Source: Chitinophagaceae bacterium
GTDB lineage: Bacteria; Bacteroidota; Bacteroidia; Chitinophagales; UBA10324
DNA: 64,000 nt
Assembly: GCA_016717285.1 (NCBI GenBank)
Contig: JADKFU010000001.1
Location: 620,001 to 684,000, forward strand
Reading direction: 5' to 3'
Part shown: positions 36,304 through 44,881 of the stretch, one piece after another
How positions within the stretch are numbered: the first letter of the stretch is position 1
Layout of the letters: every line of letters starts with the position of its first letter
Notes under the pieces: model-generated
The model's database searches: none
What the model was told of the DNA's origin: nothing
What the model saw: only the letters and a program-made list of their open reading frames with translations
Made by a program: the position numbers and the translations under genes

Positions 36304-36338
36304 AAAAAAAAGAGATGCACATGCTGCATCTCTTTTTT
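36304..36338 (-). terminator. Bidirectional rho-independent terminator downstream of aconitase
   Basis: AAAAAAGAGATGCA (36306-36319) and TGCATCTCTTTTTT (36325-36338) form a 14-bp perfect stem with a 5-nt loop and A/T runs on both sides. It lies about 50 bp beyond the aconitase stop in the direction of transcription. Confidence 0.85.
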
Positions 36339-36389
36339 CTTTTCTGAAATTATTTCCGGAAATATCAAACCTGCTCAGGATTCATCATC

Positions 36390-38669
36390 TTATTTCATTT
36401 TTGTTTTTTCGCTTGCTGCTTTAATCAGATTGAGTGCGCTGCCGGCTTTAAACCATTCAATTTGCGAAGCATTAAATGTCTGGTTTACAGCAAACTGATC
36501 GGTAGTTCCATCAGCATGGTGTAACAGCACAGTTAATGGCACATCAGGTGCAAAAGTGGTGAGGCCAAGAATATCAATCACATCATCTTCCTGAATTTTA
36601 TCATAGTCAGCTTTATCAGCAAAGGTCAATCCCAACATGCCTTGTTTCTTTAAATTGGTTTCATGTATACGGGCAAATGATTTTACAATCACGGCTCTAA
36701 CACCCAGATGTCGTGGTTCCATCGCGGCATGTTCACGTGATGACCCTTCGCCATAATTTTCATCACCTATTACAACTGTTCCTATTCCAGCAGCTTTGTA
36801 AGCTCGTTGCACGTTGGGAACTGAATCATATTTTCCCGTAAGTCCATTCTTAACCGTATCCGTCTTTTCATTAAAGAAGTTCATGGCCCCAATCAACATA
36901 TTATTCGAAATATTATCAAGATGCCCACGGTATTTCAACCAGGGACCCGCCATCGAAATATGATCGGTGGTGCATTTTCCTTTGGCCTTAATCAGCAGGC
37001 GCAATCCTTTCAAATCAGTACCTTCCCATGCAGGAAAAGGATCAAGCAATTGTAATCTGTTTGAAGCCGGATCAACGGCAATCACCACATTTTTTCCATC
37101 TGCAGCAGGTGCCAGATAGCCTGCATCTTCCACAGCAAATCCCTTAACCGGAAGTTCAATGCCTTGAGGTTCATCAAGTCTTACACGCTCACCTTTTTCA
37201 TTAATCAACTCATCAGTCAGCGGATTGAAAGATAGAGAACCTGCAAGTGCAAAAGCGGTAACAATTTCCGGAGAAGCTACAAAGGCATGCGTGCTTGCAT
37301 TGCCATCGTTGCGTTTTGCGAAGTTTCTGTTATAAGATGTCAATATGGAATTCTTTTTAGTCGGGTCGGTGATGTGACGAGACCATTGACCGATACAGGG
37401 ACCACAGGCATTGGCGAGCACCATTCCGCCTATGGATTCAAAAGTTGAAAGCATTCCATCCCGTTCAATGGTATAACGGATTTGCTCTGAACCCGGCGTA
37501 ATCGTAAACTCTGAAACTGCTTTCAGTCTTTTATCAATTGCCTGTTGCGCAATAGAAGCCGAACGTGACATATCTTCATATGAAGAATTGGTGCAGGAGC
37601 CGATAAGTGCGACTTCCAGTTTATCAGGCCAGCCATTCTCAGCAACAGCAGCTTTAAATTTTGAAAGTGGCCAGGCAAGATCCGGTGTATAAGGTCCATT
37701 GATGTGTGGTTCAAGTGTATCAAGGTCAATCTCAATCACTTCATCATAATATTTTTCAGGGTTGATTAATACTTCAGCATCCGGTCTTAAATGCGAGGCA
37801 ACCGAATTAGCGAGTTCAGCAATTGCTCCGCGTTCTGTTGCTTTCAGATAAGCTTCCATCCTGGCATCGTAGCCGAATACAGAAGTGGTGGCACCAATTT
37901 CCGCACCCATATTACAAATGGTGCCTTTACCTGTGCAGGAAATATTCTCCGCACCTGGACCAAAATATTCGAGGATGGCACCTGTTCCGCCTTTCACAGT
38001 AAGGATTCCCGCCACTTTCAAAATCACATCTTTCGCTGAAGTCCAACCGTTCATTTTTCCCGTTAGGCGCACACCAATGAGCTTCGGGAATTTCAATTCC
38101 CAGGCCATGCCACTCATCACATCCACAGCATCAGCGCCTCCCACTCCAATAGCAATCATGCCCAATCCACCTGCATTTGGCGTATGGGAATCTGTACCGA
38201 TCATCATGCCACCCGGAAAAGCATAATTCTCTAAAACTACCTGGTGAATAATTCCTGCACCCGGCTTCCAGAATCCAATGCCATACCGGTTAGAAACAGA
38301 AGCGAGGAAATCGTACACTTCTTTATTGGTATCAAGTGCGCTTTTTAAATCCGCGGCTGCTCCAACTTTCGCCTGAATCAAATGATCGCAGTGTACAGTG
38401 GAAGGAACAGCGGTTTTGTCTTTACCTGCTGTCATAAACTGCAACAAAGCCATTTGTGCCGTGGCATCCTGCATAGCTACGCGATCAGGGGCAAAATCAA
38501 CGTAATCTTTGCTCCGGCTCAAAGCAGTAACCGGAAATGTTCCGAATAAATGTGAATACAATATTTTCTCCGCCAAAGTAAGCGGACGGTTGAGGAGTTG
38601 GCGTGCAGCAGAAATCTTAGCTGGTAATGCGTCGTAAACCGACCGGATCATTTCAAGGTCAAATGCCAT
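36390..38669 (-). CDS. acn: Aconitate hydratase (mitochondrial-type)
   Basis: Isomerises citrate to isocitrate in the TCA cycle. It is 759 residues from the ATG at 38669; the frame continues to a TTG at 38675, which is not needed. The 4Fe-4S ligands are Cys359 in 'IGSCTNSS' and Cys422 and Cys425 in 'ACGPCIGQW', in almost the same positions as in mitochondrial aconitase. 'GTDSHTPNAGGLGMIAIGVGGADAVDVM' (split across the active site) and the C-terminal swivel-domain 'GDENYGEGSSREHAA' motif are also present. This is the mitochondrial-type enzyme rather than the AcnA/IRP1 or AcnB type. Confidence 0.96.
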   Translation of the reverse strand: MAFDLEMIRSVYDALPAKISAARQLLNRPLTLAEKILYSHLFGTFPVTALSRSKDYVDFAPDRVAMQDATAQMALLQFMTAGKDKTAVPSTVHCDHLIQAKVGAAADLKSALDTNKEVYDFLASVSNRYGIGFWKPGAGIIHQVVLENYAFPGGMMIGTDSHTPNAGGLGMIAIGVGGADAVDVMSGMAWELKFPKLIGVRLTGKMNGWTSAKDVILKVAGILTVKGGTGAILEYFGPGAENISCTGKGTICNMGAEIGATTSVFGYDARMEAYLKATERGAIAELANSVASHLRPDAEVLINPEKYYDEVIEIDLDTLEPHINGPYTPDLAWPLSKFKAAVAENGWPDKLEVALIGSCTNSSYEDMSRSASIAQQAIDKRLKAVSEFTITPGSEQIRYTIERDGMLSTFESIGGMVLANACGPCIGQWSRHITDPTKKNSILTSYNRNFAKRNDGNASTHAFVASPEIVTAFALAGSLSFNPLTDELINEKGERVRLDEPQGIELPVKGFAVEDAGYLAPAADGKNVVIAVDPASNRLQLLDPFPAWEGTDLKGLRLLIKAKGKCTTDHISMAGPWLKYRGHLDNISNNMLIGAMNFFNEKTDTVKNGLTGKYDSVPNVQRAYKAAGIGTVVIGDENYGEGSSREHAAMEPRHLGVRAVIVKSFARIHETNLKKQGMLGLTFADKADYDKIQEDDVIDILGLTTFAPDVPLTVLLHHADGTTDQFAVNQTFNASQIEWFKAGSALNLIKAASEKTKMK

Positions 38670-38778
38670 TTTCAAACAGATTTATGAAAGAAGAAAGTAT
38701 TAAATGTGGTGCAAAGTTAAAAAGAAAGGAAAGTGGTTCACGCAAAAATCAAAAAATCGATAGCAGGAAAATGAAATG

Positions 38779-38895
38779 GTAGAGACGCAATGCTTGCGTC
38801 TCGACACGGAATCATATATTTAATGTTGTAGAGACGCAATGTTTGCGTCTAACGGATCGAATATCCGTGGAGACGCCATGCTTGGCGTTTCTACA
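38779..38895. repeat. Three palindromic hairpin repeats (GAGACGCAA type)
   Basis: Copy 1, GAGACGCAA-TGC-TTGCGTCTC (38782-38802), is perfect. Copy 2, AGACGCAA-TGT-TTGCGTCT (38832-38850), is perfect. Copy 3, GAGACGCCA...TGGCGTTTC (38870-38891), has one mismatch in the stem and a changed stem base pair (A-T to C-G) relative to copies 1 and 2. A further ACGGAT-CGAAT-ATCCGT hairpin lies between copies 2 and 3 (38852-38868). They are within the 274-bp gap before the penicillin acylase gene. They resemble REP-type elements. Confidence 0.8.
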
Positions 38896-38943
38896 GAAAG
38901 ATATTTCCATCATCATGGTTTCTTATTAGCTTCGCCCTTAACT

Positions 38944-41361
38944 ATGAAATGGTTCAGATCCATCCTTCTCGCATTACTGTGTATCTGTTATTGCTATGTA
39001 TTGAACACCAAAATGGGAGATATTCCACCGTTAGGTAAATTGTTATCACCATTCAACGGGTTTTGGCAGAATAATGAATCTGGAAAAATTGCTGAAACAG
39101 AATTAACAATAACAGGATTGATAGCTCCGGTAAAAGTGGTGATGGACAACAACATGGTGCCGCATATTTTCGCCAGAAACAACCACGATCTCTACCTTGC
39201 CCAAGGTTATATACATGCGAAATATCGTTTGTGGCAGATGGAATTTCAAACCCATGCGGCAGCCGGCAGAATCTCAGAAATTATTGGCGCAAAGGCATTG
39301 CCTTACGACCGTCAGCAACGAAATTTCGGAATGGTATACGCGGCGGAAAATGCCGAATCAAATATGATGGCCGACCCAATGATGAAGGAGGCAGGATCAG
39401 CTTATACCGAAGGAGTAAATGCGTATATAAAAAATTTATGCTCAAAAGATCTTCCGGTTGAATACAAGCTATTGGATTATAAACCTGAACCATGGACAAC
39501 GCTGAAATGCGCTTTGCTGCTGAAATATATGACTTACGATCTGGCAGGTGCCAGCAGTGACCTTGCAACAAGTAATATATTGAAACAATACGGACAAACC
39601 GCCATTGATTCATTGTTCAACGGCCATGCCTATCTGAGTGAACCAATAATTCCTGCAGGCACAACATGGGACTTTGTGCCATTACCCATTCCTGCTGCAC
39701 CCTTTCAGGTGATAAGTGAGGTGCCTGCTGTTAAACCCGATCATACACCCAATCCGGATAACGGGAGTAATAACTGGGCAGTGAGTGGAAGCAAAACAGC
39801 GAGTGGTTCTCCGATACTTTGTGGTGATCCGCACCTTGGATTGAATCTCCCTTCCATCTGGTATCAGATGCAGTTGGTGAGTCCGGATTGTAATGCTACC
39901 GGAGTTTCACTTCCGGGAGTGCCTACAGTTATCATAGGTTTTAATGACAGCATTGCATGGAGCGAGACAAATGTGGATGCTGATATTCTGGATTGGTACA
40001 GTGTGCAGTTTAAAGATGACACACACAAAGAATATTTCTATAATAACGAATGGAAGCAGACTACAGCAAGAATTGAAGTGATTAAGGTTCGCGGAGAGAA
40101 AGATGTGGTTGATACAGTTTTTTATACACAACACGGACCGGTTGTAACTATGGGGGATAAAAAACTAATGCGAACCAATTTCCCGGTAGGATATGCGATG
40201 CGTTGGCTGGGCCATGACCATTCTGCTGAATTGAATACCTTTCTTTTACTGGATCGTGCAAAAAATTATGATGATTATGTACATGCGATGAGTTTCTTTG
40301 AATGCCCTGCACAAAATTTTATTTATGCTGATGCTGCCAATAACATTGCCATCTGGGTGAATGGAAAATTTCCGCTGAAATGGAAAAACCAGGGAAAGTT
40401 TCTTCTCGATGGATCAAAGCCGGAGAACGACTGGCAGGGTTGGGTGCCTCATGACCAGGACCCTCATGTTAAAAATCCAGAAAGAGGATTTGTAAGTTCT
40501 GCCAATCAGCTATCAACCGATTCCACTTATCCATATTATATCAATTGGCAAATGGATGCACCAATGCGCGCTCATCGAATCAACCAACAACTTTCCGGCA
40601 TGAGTGGAATTACTTCGGAAGAAATGCGTATTCTTCAGTATGATAATAAAAATATGGTGGCTGATTTTGTGATAACGGAAATGATAGCAGGTGTTGATGA
40701 AACGAAATTGAATGATTTGCAAAAGCAACAGTTCCAATTATTGAAGAATTGGGATTTAATGGCAAACACCAACAGTACTGAACAAACAGTGTTTAATGCA
40801 TGGTGGATTAATTTAAAGACAGTGATATGGGATGATGAATTAGGCAAAGAAGGATTGGAATATCCAAGTACGGATATTTCATTGCAAACTGTTAAATACA
40901 ATATCAACAAGCGATGGATTGATAATGTAAATACACCTGAAATCGAAACGCTTCAGCAATTAATCAATCAATCTTATCTTAGTGCAATTGATTCACTTCA
41001 AAAAAAATACGGAGCAGATACAAAGGACTGGCAGTGGGCACAGGTAAAAAATACGCATGTGAATCACCTGCTTCATATTCCGGCATTGAGCAGAATTCCT
41101 GTAATCGCGCCGGGCAATTCAGGAATAGTGAATGCCACAGGTTACGATCACGGCCCATCGTGGAGAATGATTATTGAATTGGGTAATAAAGTCAAAGCAT
41201 TCGGAATTTATCCGGGCGGACAATCCGGAAATCCCGGATCACCATTTTACGAAAACATGATTGATCCATGGAGCAAAGGTTTGCAAAATGAATTGTTGAT
41301 CCTGCATGATGAGCAGGAAAAAGATTCGAGGATTGTTTCAACTATCACCCTTTCAAATTAG
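38944..41361 (+). CDS. Penicillin acylase family protein (Ntn hydrolase)
   Basis: A 805-residue enzyme of the N-terminal-nucleophile acylase superfamily, which cleaves amide bonds of penicillins, acyl-homoserine lactones or acylated amino acids; the substrate is unknown. It starts at the ATG at 38944 with a single hydrophobic N-terminal helix. The longer frame from 38839 runs through the hairpin repeats and is artefactual. The precursor is cut before Ser275 in 'PDNGSNNWAVSG', the expected catalytic nucleophile. The conserved 'GDPHLGLNLPSIWYQMQL' follows. The alpha chain (to 274) and beta chain (275 on) should form the active heterodimer in the periplasm. Confidence 0.9.
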   Translation: MKWFRSILLALLCICYCYVLNTKMGDIPPLGKLLSPFNGFWQNNESGKIAETELTITGLIAPVKVVMDNNMVPHIFARNNHDLYLAQGYIHAKYRLWQMEFQTHAAAGRISEIIGAKALPYDRQQRNFGMVYAAENAESNMMADPMMKEAGSAYTEGVNAYIKNLCSKDLPVEYKLLDYKPEPWTTLKCALLLKYMTYDLAGASSDLATSNILKQYGQTAIDSLFNGHAYLSEPIIPAGTTWDFVPLPIPAAPFQVISEVPAVKPDHTPNPDNGSNNWAVSGSKTASGSPILCGDPHLGLNLPSIWYQMQLVSPDCNATGVSLPGVPTVIIGFNDSIAWSETNVDADILDWYSVQFKDDTHKEYFYNNEWKQTTARIEVIKVRGEKDVVDTVFYTQHGPVVTMGDKKLMRTNFPVGYAMRWLGHDHSAELNTFLLLDRAKNYDDYVHAMSFFECPAQNFIYADAANNIAIWVNGKFPLKWKNQGKFLLDGSKPENDWQGWVPHDQDPHVKNPERGFVSSANQLSTDSTYPYYINWQMDAPMRAHRINQQLSGMSGITSEEMRILQYDNKNMVADFVITEMIAGVDETKLNDLQKQQFQLLKNWDLMANTNSTEQTVFNAWWINLKTVIWDDELGKEGLEYPSTDISLQTVKYNINKRWIDNVNTPEIETLQQLINQSYLSAIDSLQKKYGADTKDWQWAQVKNTHVNHLLHIPALSRIPVIAPGNSGIVNATGYDHGPSWRMIIELGNKVKAFGIYPGGQSGNPGSPFYENMIDPWSKGLQNELLILHDEQEKDSRIVSTITLSN

Positions 41362-41364
41362 CAA

Positions 41365-41628
41365 ATGCTTCTATTTCTTTTAATTGCTTTAGCAAGTGCG
41401 GCTTTACAAATCTGGTTTCCGTGGTGGAGCATGGTGATTGCTGCCGCAGTGCTTTCTTTTTTAATGGGGAAAAATTTCAAGCAAGCTTTTTCTATCGGGT
41501 TTCGTTGCCTGTGGATTAGTATGGCTGGTGTATGCAATGATGATCACTTCCACCGAAGGAAGTCTGATGACAGACCGCATCGCATTGCTTTTTACATTGC
41601 CTGCATCCTGGTTACTGTATGTGATTAG
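41365..41628 (+). CDS. Membrane protein, N-terminal part ended by a frameshift
   Basis: The apparent 87-residue protein begins with a normal membrane segment ('LLFLLIALASAALQIWF' and 'VIAAAVLSFLMG') but from about residue 46 turns into a polar, His/Arg-rich, non-membrane tail. The next reading frame carries the expected continuation. See the pseudogene entry at 41365-41698. The ATG at 41365 is 3 bp after the acylase stop. Confidence 0.6.
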   Translation: MLLFLLIALASAALQIWFPWWSMVIAAAVLSFLMGKNFKQAFSIGFRCLWISMAGVCNDDHFHRRKSDDRPHRIAFYIACILVTVCD

Positions 41629-41698
41629 CTTTGTGATAGCAGCTACCGGTGGCGGGCTTGGAGCGTCCTTCGGATATTCTTTAAAAAAATTAAATTGA
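41365..41698 (+). pseudogene. Frameshifted small membrane protein gene
   Basis: Read through with a one-base change near 41496-41503 ('tcgggtttcg'), the gene gives a continuous protein of about 110 residues with four hydrophobic segments: frame 1 to 'KQAFSIGF', then frame 2 from 'VACGLVWLVYAMM' through 'LPASWLLYVISFVIAATGGGLGASFGYSLKKLN' to TGA at 41696-41698. The second part is strongly membrane-like and in frame. One extra base therefore breaks the gene, either a real mutation or an assembly error. The family is not recognised. Confidence 0.65.
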
Positions 41699-41716
41699 TT
41701 CGGCCTGTAAAACGAT

Positions 41717-42952
41717 ATGAGCTTAATTGAAAACATACGACTTGCTTTACGCGCCATTTTCGGCAACCTGATGCGCACTGTACTTACCTGTCTCATCATT
41801 GCTTTTGGCATCATGGCACTTGTAGGTATTTTGACTGCTATCGACAGCCTGGAGAGTTCGATTAAAAGCAATTTCTCAAGCATGGGCTCCAACTCATTTT
41901 CTATTGAGCGAAAGTGGAATGATATGAGGGGAGGTGGCGGAGGGGAAGATGAAAAACCAGGCCCGCCTATTTTATACCGCGAGTCTGTATTATTTAAAGA
42001 CCGGTATAATTATCCTGCACAGGTTTCAGTTTCTGAAAACATTACCGGCATTTCAACAATTAAGTATGAATCAAAAAAAACCAACCCTAATGTGTTGGTT
42101 ACCGGAGTGGATGAAAACTTTTTGTTGACCACCGGAAACCAGGTTGCATTGGGACGTTTCTTTACACTTGATGAAGTGAAAGAAGGATCTCCGGTGATCG
42201 TTTTGGGGAAGGATGTGGTTGATAAAATTTTTGGTACCAAAGAAGATCCTGTCAACAAGTTTGTTTCTATGTATGCAATGCGTTACAGGGTGATTGGCGT
42301 GCTGGGTGCAAAAGGTTCCAGTATGGTATCTCGTGGCGATAATGTGGTTTTGATTCCCATTCTGAATGCGATCCGCAATTTTATGGGTCACAATAATTCC
42401 GTAAATATGGATGTGAATGTGAGCTCTATTGACCAGTTGCAACCTGCTATTGATGAAGCCACCAGTTTATTCCGCAACATTCGGGGATTAAGGTTAGGAG
42501 AGGAAGATGACTTCAAAATATCGAAGAGCGATGAGCTGGCCAATGAGTTAATTGGAAATATTCAATATGTAACGTATGCTGCTACGTTAATCGGAATCAT
42601 CACCTTATTCGGTGCGGCGATTGGATTAATGAATATCATGCTGGTTTCCGTAACTGAACGAACACGCGAAATAGGAGTGAGCAAAGCGTTAGGTGCCACG
42701 CGAAAAGAAATCCGTGCACAGTTTCTTACGGAAGCCATTGTGATTTGTCAGCTTGGTGGCATACTGGGAATTATACTTGGGATATTGGTAGGTAACCTTG
42801 TCTCCCTCGTGCTTGGAGCCAGTTTCATTATTCCATGGCTGTGGATTGTTGCAGGTATAATTTTTTGTTTTATTGTTGGCTTGGTTTCCGGTTTATATCC
42901 GGCAGTAAAAGCTTCACGACTTGATCCGATTGAAGCGTTGCGTTATGAGTAA
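41717..42952 (+). CDS. ABC transporter permease (MacB/FtsX family)
   Basis: A 411-residue permease of the MacB/FtsX type, with an N-terminal membrane helix (about 15-37), a large periplasmic MacB-like core domain, and three C-terminal helices ending in 'VSGLYPAVKASRLDPIEALRYE', a hallmark of the family. Such permeases extrude lipoproteins, antibiotics or lipids with a separate ATP-binding subunit. No ATPase gene adjoins it here. It begins 18 bp after the end of the frameshifted membrane gene and probably belongs to the same transcript. Confidence 0.88.
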   Translation: MSLIENIRLALRAIFGNLMRTVLTCLIIAFGIMALVGILTAIDSLESSIKSNFSSMGSNSFSIERKWNDMRGGGGGEDEKPGPPILYRESVLFKDRYNYPAQVSVSENITGISTIKYESKKTNPNVLVTGVDENFLLTTGNQVALGRFFTLDEVKEGSPVIVLGKDVVDKIFGTKEDPVNKFVSMYAMRYRVIGVLGAKGSSMVSRGDNVVLIPILNAIRNFMGHNNSVNMDVNVSSIDQLQPAIDEATSLFRNIRGLRLGEEDDFKISKSDELANELIGNIQYVTYAATLIGIITLFGAAIGLMNIMLVSVTERTREIGVSKALGATRKEIRAQFLTEAIVICQLGGILGIILGILVGNLVSLVLGASFIIPWLWIVAGIIFCFIVGLVSGLYPAVKASRLDPIEALRYE

Positions 42953-42990
42953 CAGAGAACAACAACATGCATTATCGTTTTGCTGCACTA

Positions 42991-43647
42991 CTATTTTTTC
43001 CTCCCAAAATTATAATGGATACCAAGACTTAAAGTCTTATAGACGTGAGCCTGAACATGTTCAGAGAAATAATTTTTAGGATAATAATTAGAAAACGGAT
43101 TCTGAATACCACGATAAATAAATCCATATCCCATGGAGAGCAAATCGGTGTTTAGAGAGATTCGGTCGGATATAAAGTATTCGAATCCGAGTGTTCCTCC
43201 TAAACCGTAATACAAATTGTTGTAAGAACTGAAAGAAGGCTTTTCATAAACGTTCTTATAGTGATAAAAAGTAAAATAAGCAGAAGGTGTAAAGTAAAGT
43301 CCCTTTACAATTTTGAGCTTTGTCTCTGCTCCTGCGTAAGCGGCATAATGTACATTGATGGAAGGGTTGTCAGGATTATCATACTGCCGGATTGTTCCGC
43401 CACCATCACCGAAAGGTAGAAAACCAAGATCAAGGTATATTTTTTTACTGATCAAAAATTCACCTGTTAAAGCAAAATTTGGGTAAGGCTTATAAAAATC
43501 AGTGTTTAAAGATGTTTGAATATAATCCGGAACATTAATAAACTCCACGCCGAATGAATTTTTAAACAAAGGAGTTTTGATAACGGTTTGACAAAAAGCG
43601 TTTCCTGCTAAGAACAGAAAGCATACAGAAATGATGGATTTTTTCAT
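42991..43647 (-). CDS. Outer-membrane beta-barrel protein of unknown function
   Basis: A 218-residue protein with a signal peptide from the ATG at 43647 (ending AFCQ) and a beta-barrel-like remainder of about 8 strands, rich in aromatic residues and ending 'SLGIHYNFGRKK'. The last strand has a terminal Phe three residues from the C-terminus, as often seen in outer-membrane barrels. The family is not recognised. It lies convergent to the permease and divergent from the Smr gene. Confidence 0.65.
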   Translation of the reverse strand: MKKSIISVCFLFLAGNAFCQTVIKTPLFKNSFGVEFINVPDYIQTSLNTDFYKPYPNFALTGEFLISKKIYLDLGFLPFGDGGGTIRQYDNPDNPSINVHYAAYAGAETKLKIVKGLYFTPSAYFTFYHYKNVYEKPSFSSYNNLYYGLGGTLGFEYFISDRISLNTDLLSMGYGFIYRGIQNPFSNYYPKNYFSEHVQAHVYKTLSLGIHYNFGRKK

Positions 43648-43732
43648 TTGAAACATTAATTAAATGTAAAGATTTTGTTTTTCAACTGCACCTGTCTTTA
43701 TGTAAAATCCTATAGGGCGTATTCATAAATTG

Positions 43733-43761
43733 CCGGCATTGGAACGAGAAACGTAATTTTG
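43733..43761 (+). promoter_or_regulatory. Bacteroidota-type promoter for the Smr-domain gene
   Basis: TTG near 43730-43732 followed after 21 bp by TAATTTTG (43754-43761), an exact TAnnTTTG -7 box. The GTG start of the gene is 17 bp further on. Confidence 0.55.
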
Positions 43762-43777
43762 TGATCAATAGTTATTT

Positions 43778-44779
43778 GTGGAAGAAAAATTTTCAGCGGG
43801 CGATAAAGTGTTCCTCATCCATTTGCAGGAAGAAGGTATTGTTACACGGTTGAATGGTGCCGGAATGGTGTATGTTCAATTGAGTGACATGGAGATTCCT
43901 GTTTATTGTACTGATATCACAAAGGATATACCTCAAAAAAAAATGCAGCATGAAACAGTTAAAACACAGAATCCCAGTGTCACTAATAACCAAGTGCTGC
44001 CATTGCAAAAAAAAGACAGTGGACTATTTCTCTCATTTGAACCTGAAAAGGACCAGGCCGGAGATATCAGACAATTTAAAGTAAGTCTTATAAATGATAC
44101 AGTTTATTCTGTCATGTTTCGTTACCGTTTTTTCTTATCAGGAAATATTCATTTTAAACTGGATAAAACTGCACTGCCTTACCAGGTTTTCCTGTTGCAT
44201 GAAATTGCTTATGATGCTTTGAATGAAATGCCTGAAGTTGATTTGCATGTACGGGATGAGATGAATGAGGTGATGAAAGGCGATCTTCAACAAAAAATTA
44301 AACCGCAGAATTTTTTTAATAAGACGGGCGCAATGCCTTTGAAAGGTAATGAAGCTTACATCTACAACATCAATACTGTTTCTTTAAAGAAGATCGTTCC
44401 CCGACAGGAAATAAAACCACGAGTGGCTTTTGATCTCTCACTGCTGAAAGAAATGATGATGGATAGCCCGGTAAATAAAGATACTGATGTAGTTGTTGCT
44501 GATAGGGAAGTTGACCTTCACATCGAAAAGCTTGTCATTGATTCCGGAAAAATGAGCAACGCTGAAATGCTTCACCTTCAATTGGCAAAGTTTCAGCAAA
44601 CGCTCGACCGCGCTATTGCCGGCGGCGTCGATCGGCTGTATATTATACATGGAAATGGAAAGGGTAAACTGAAAAAGGAGATACATCATCTGCTGAAATC
44701 CTATAAGGAAGTAAAATCATTTAACAACGATTATCATCCAAAGTACGCGTTTGGTGCCACAGAGATTATACTTCATTGA
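43778..44779 (+). CDS. DUF2027 and Smr-domain protein
   Basis: A 333-residue cytoplasmic protein from a GTG at 43778. The N-terminus is a small SH3-like barrel ('GDKVFLIHLQEEGIVTRL'), the middle a beta-rich DUF2027 domain, and the C-terminus an Smr domain (about 250-333) with its 'VDLHIEKL' and 'IIHGNGKGKLKKEIHHLL' motifs. Smr domains are nucleic-acid-binding, often nuclease-active, modules, as in MutS2. Here there is no MutS part. This architecture is common in Bacteroidota. Function is unknown. Confidence 0.85.
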   Translation: MEEKFSAGDKVFLIHLQEEGIVTRLNGAGMVYVQLSDMEIPVYCTDITKDIPQKKMQHETVKTQNPSVTNNQVLPLQKKDSGLFLSFEPEKDQAGDIRQFKVSLINDTVYSVMFRYRFFLSGNIHFKLDKTALPYQVFLLHEIAYDALNEMPEVDLHVRDEMNEVMKGDLQQKIKPQNFFNKTGAMPLKGNEAYIYNINTVSLKKIVPRQEIKPRVAFDLSLLKEMMMDSPVNKDTDVVVADREVDLHIEKLVIDSGKMSNAEMLHLQLAKFQQTLDRAIAGGVDRLYIIHGNGKGKLKKEIHHLLKSYKEVKSFNNDYHPKYAFGATEIILH

Positions 44780-44881
44780 AGGCTCCGCCTTACAGTGCAA
44801 ATGATAATATTCTCATCGTATTTCCTTGCATTCGTTCTCCAATCGAAAATGTAATTTGCGCTGCCTAACAACGATACGACC

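Noticed and set aside
38779..38895. Possible CRISPR array
   Set aside because: Three short palindromes with irregular spacing, no uniform spacers and no cas genes in the window.
38839..38943. N-terminal extension of the penicillin acylase protein
   Set aside because: It reads through the hairpin repeats; the ATG at 38944 begins a normal hydrophobic N-terminus.
41461..41892. 143-residue minus-strand ORF overlapping the frameshifted membrane gene and the permease
   Set aside because: Spans two genes in antisense and has no family features; the plus-strand explanation is stronger.
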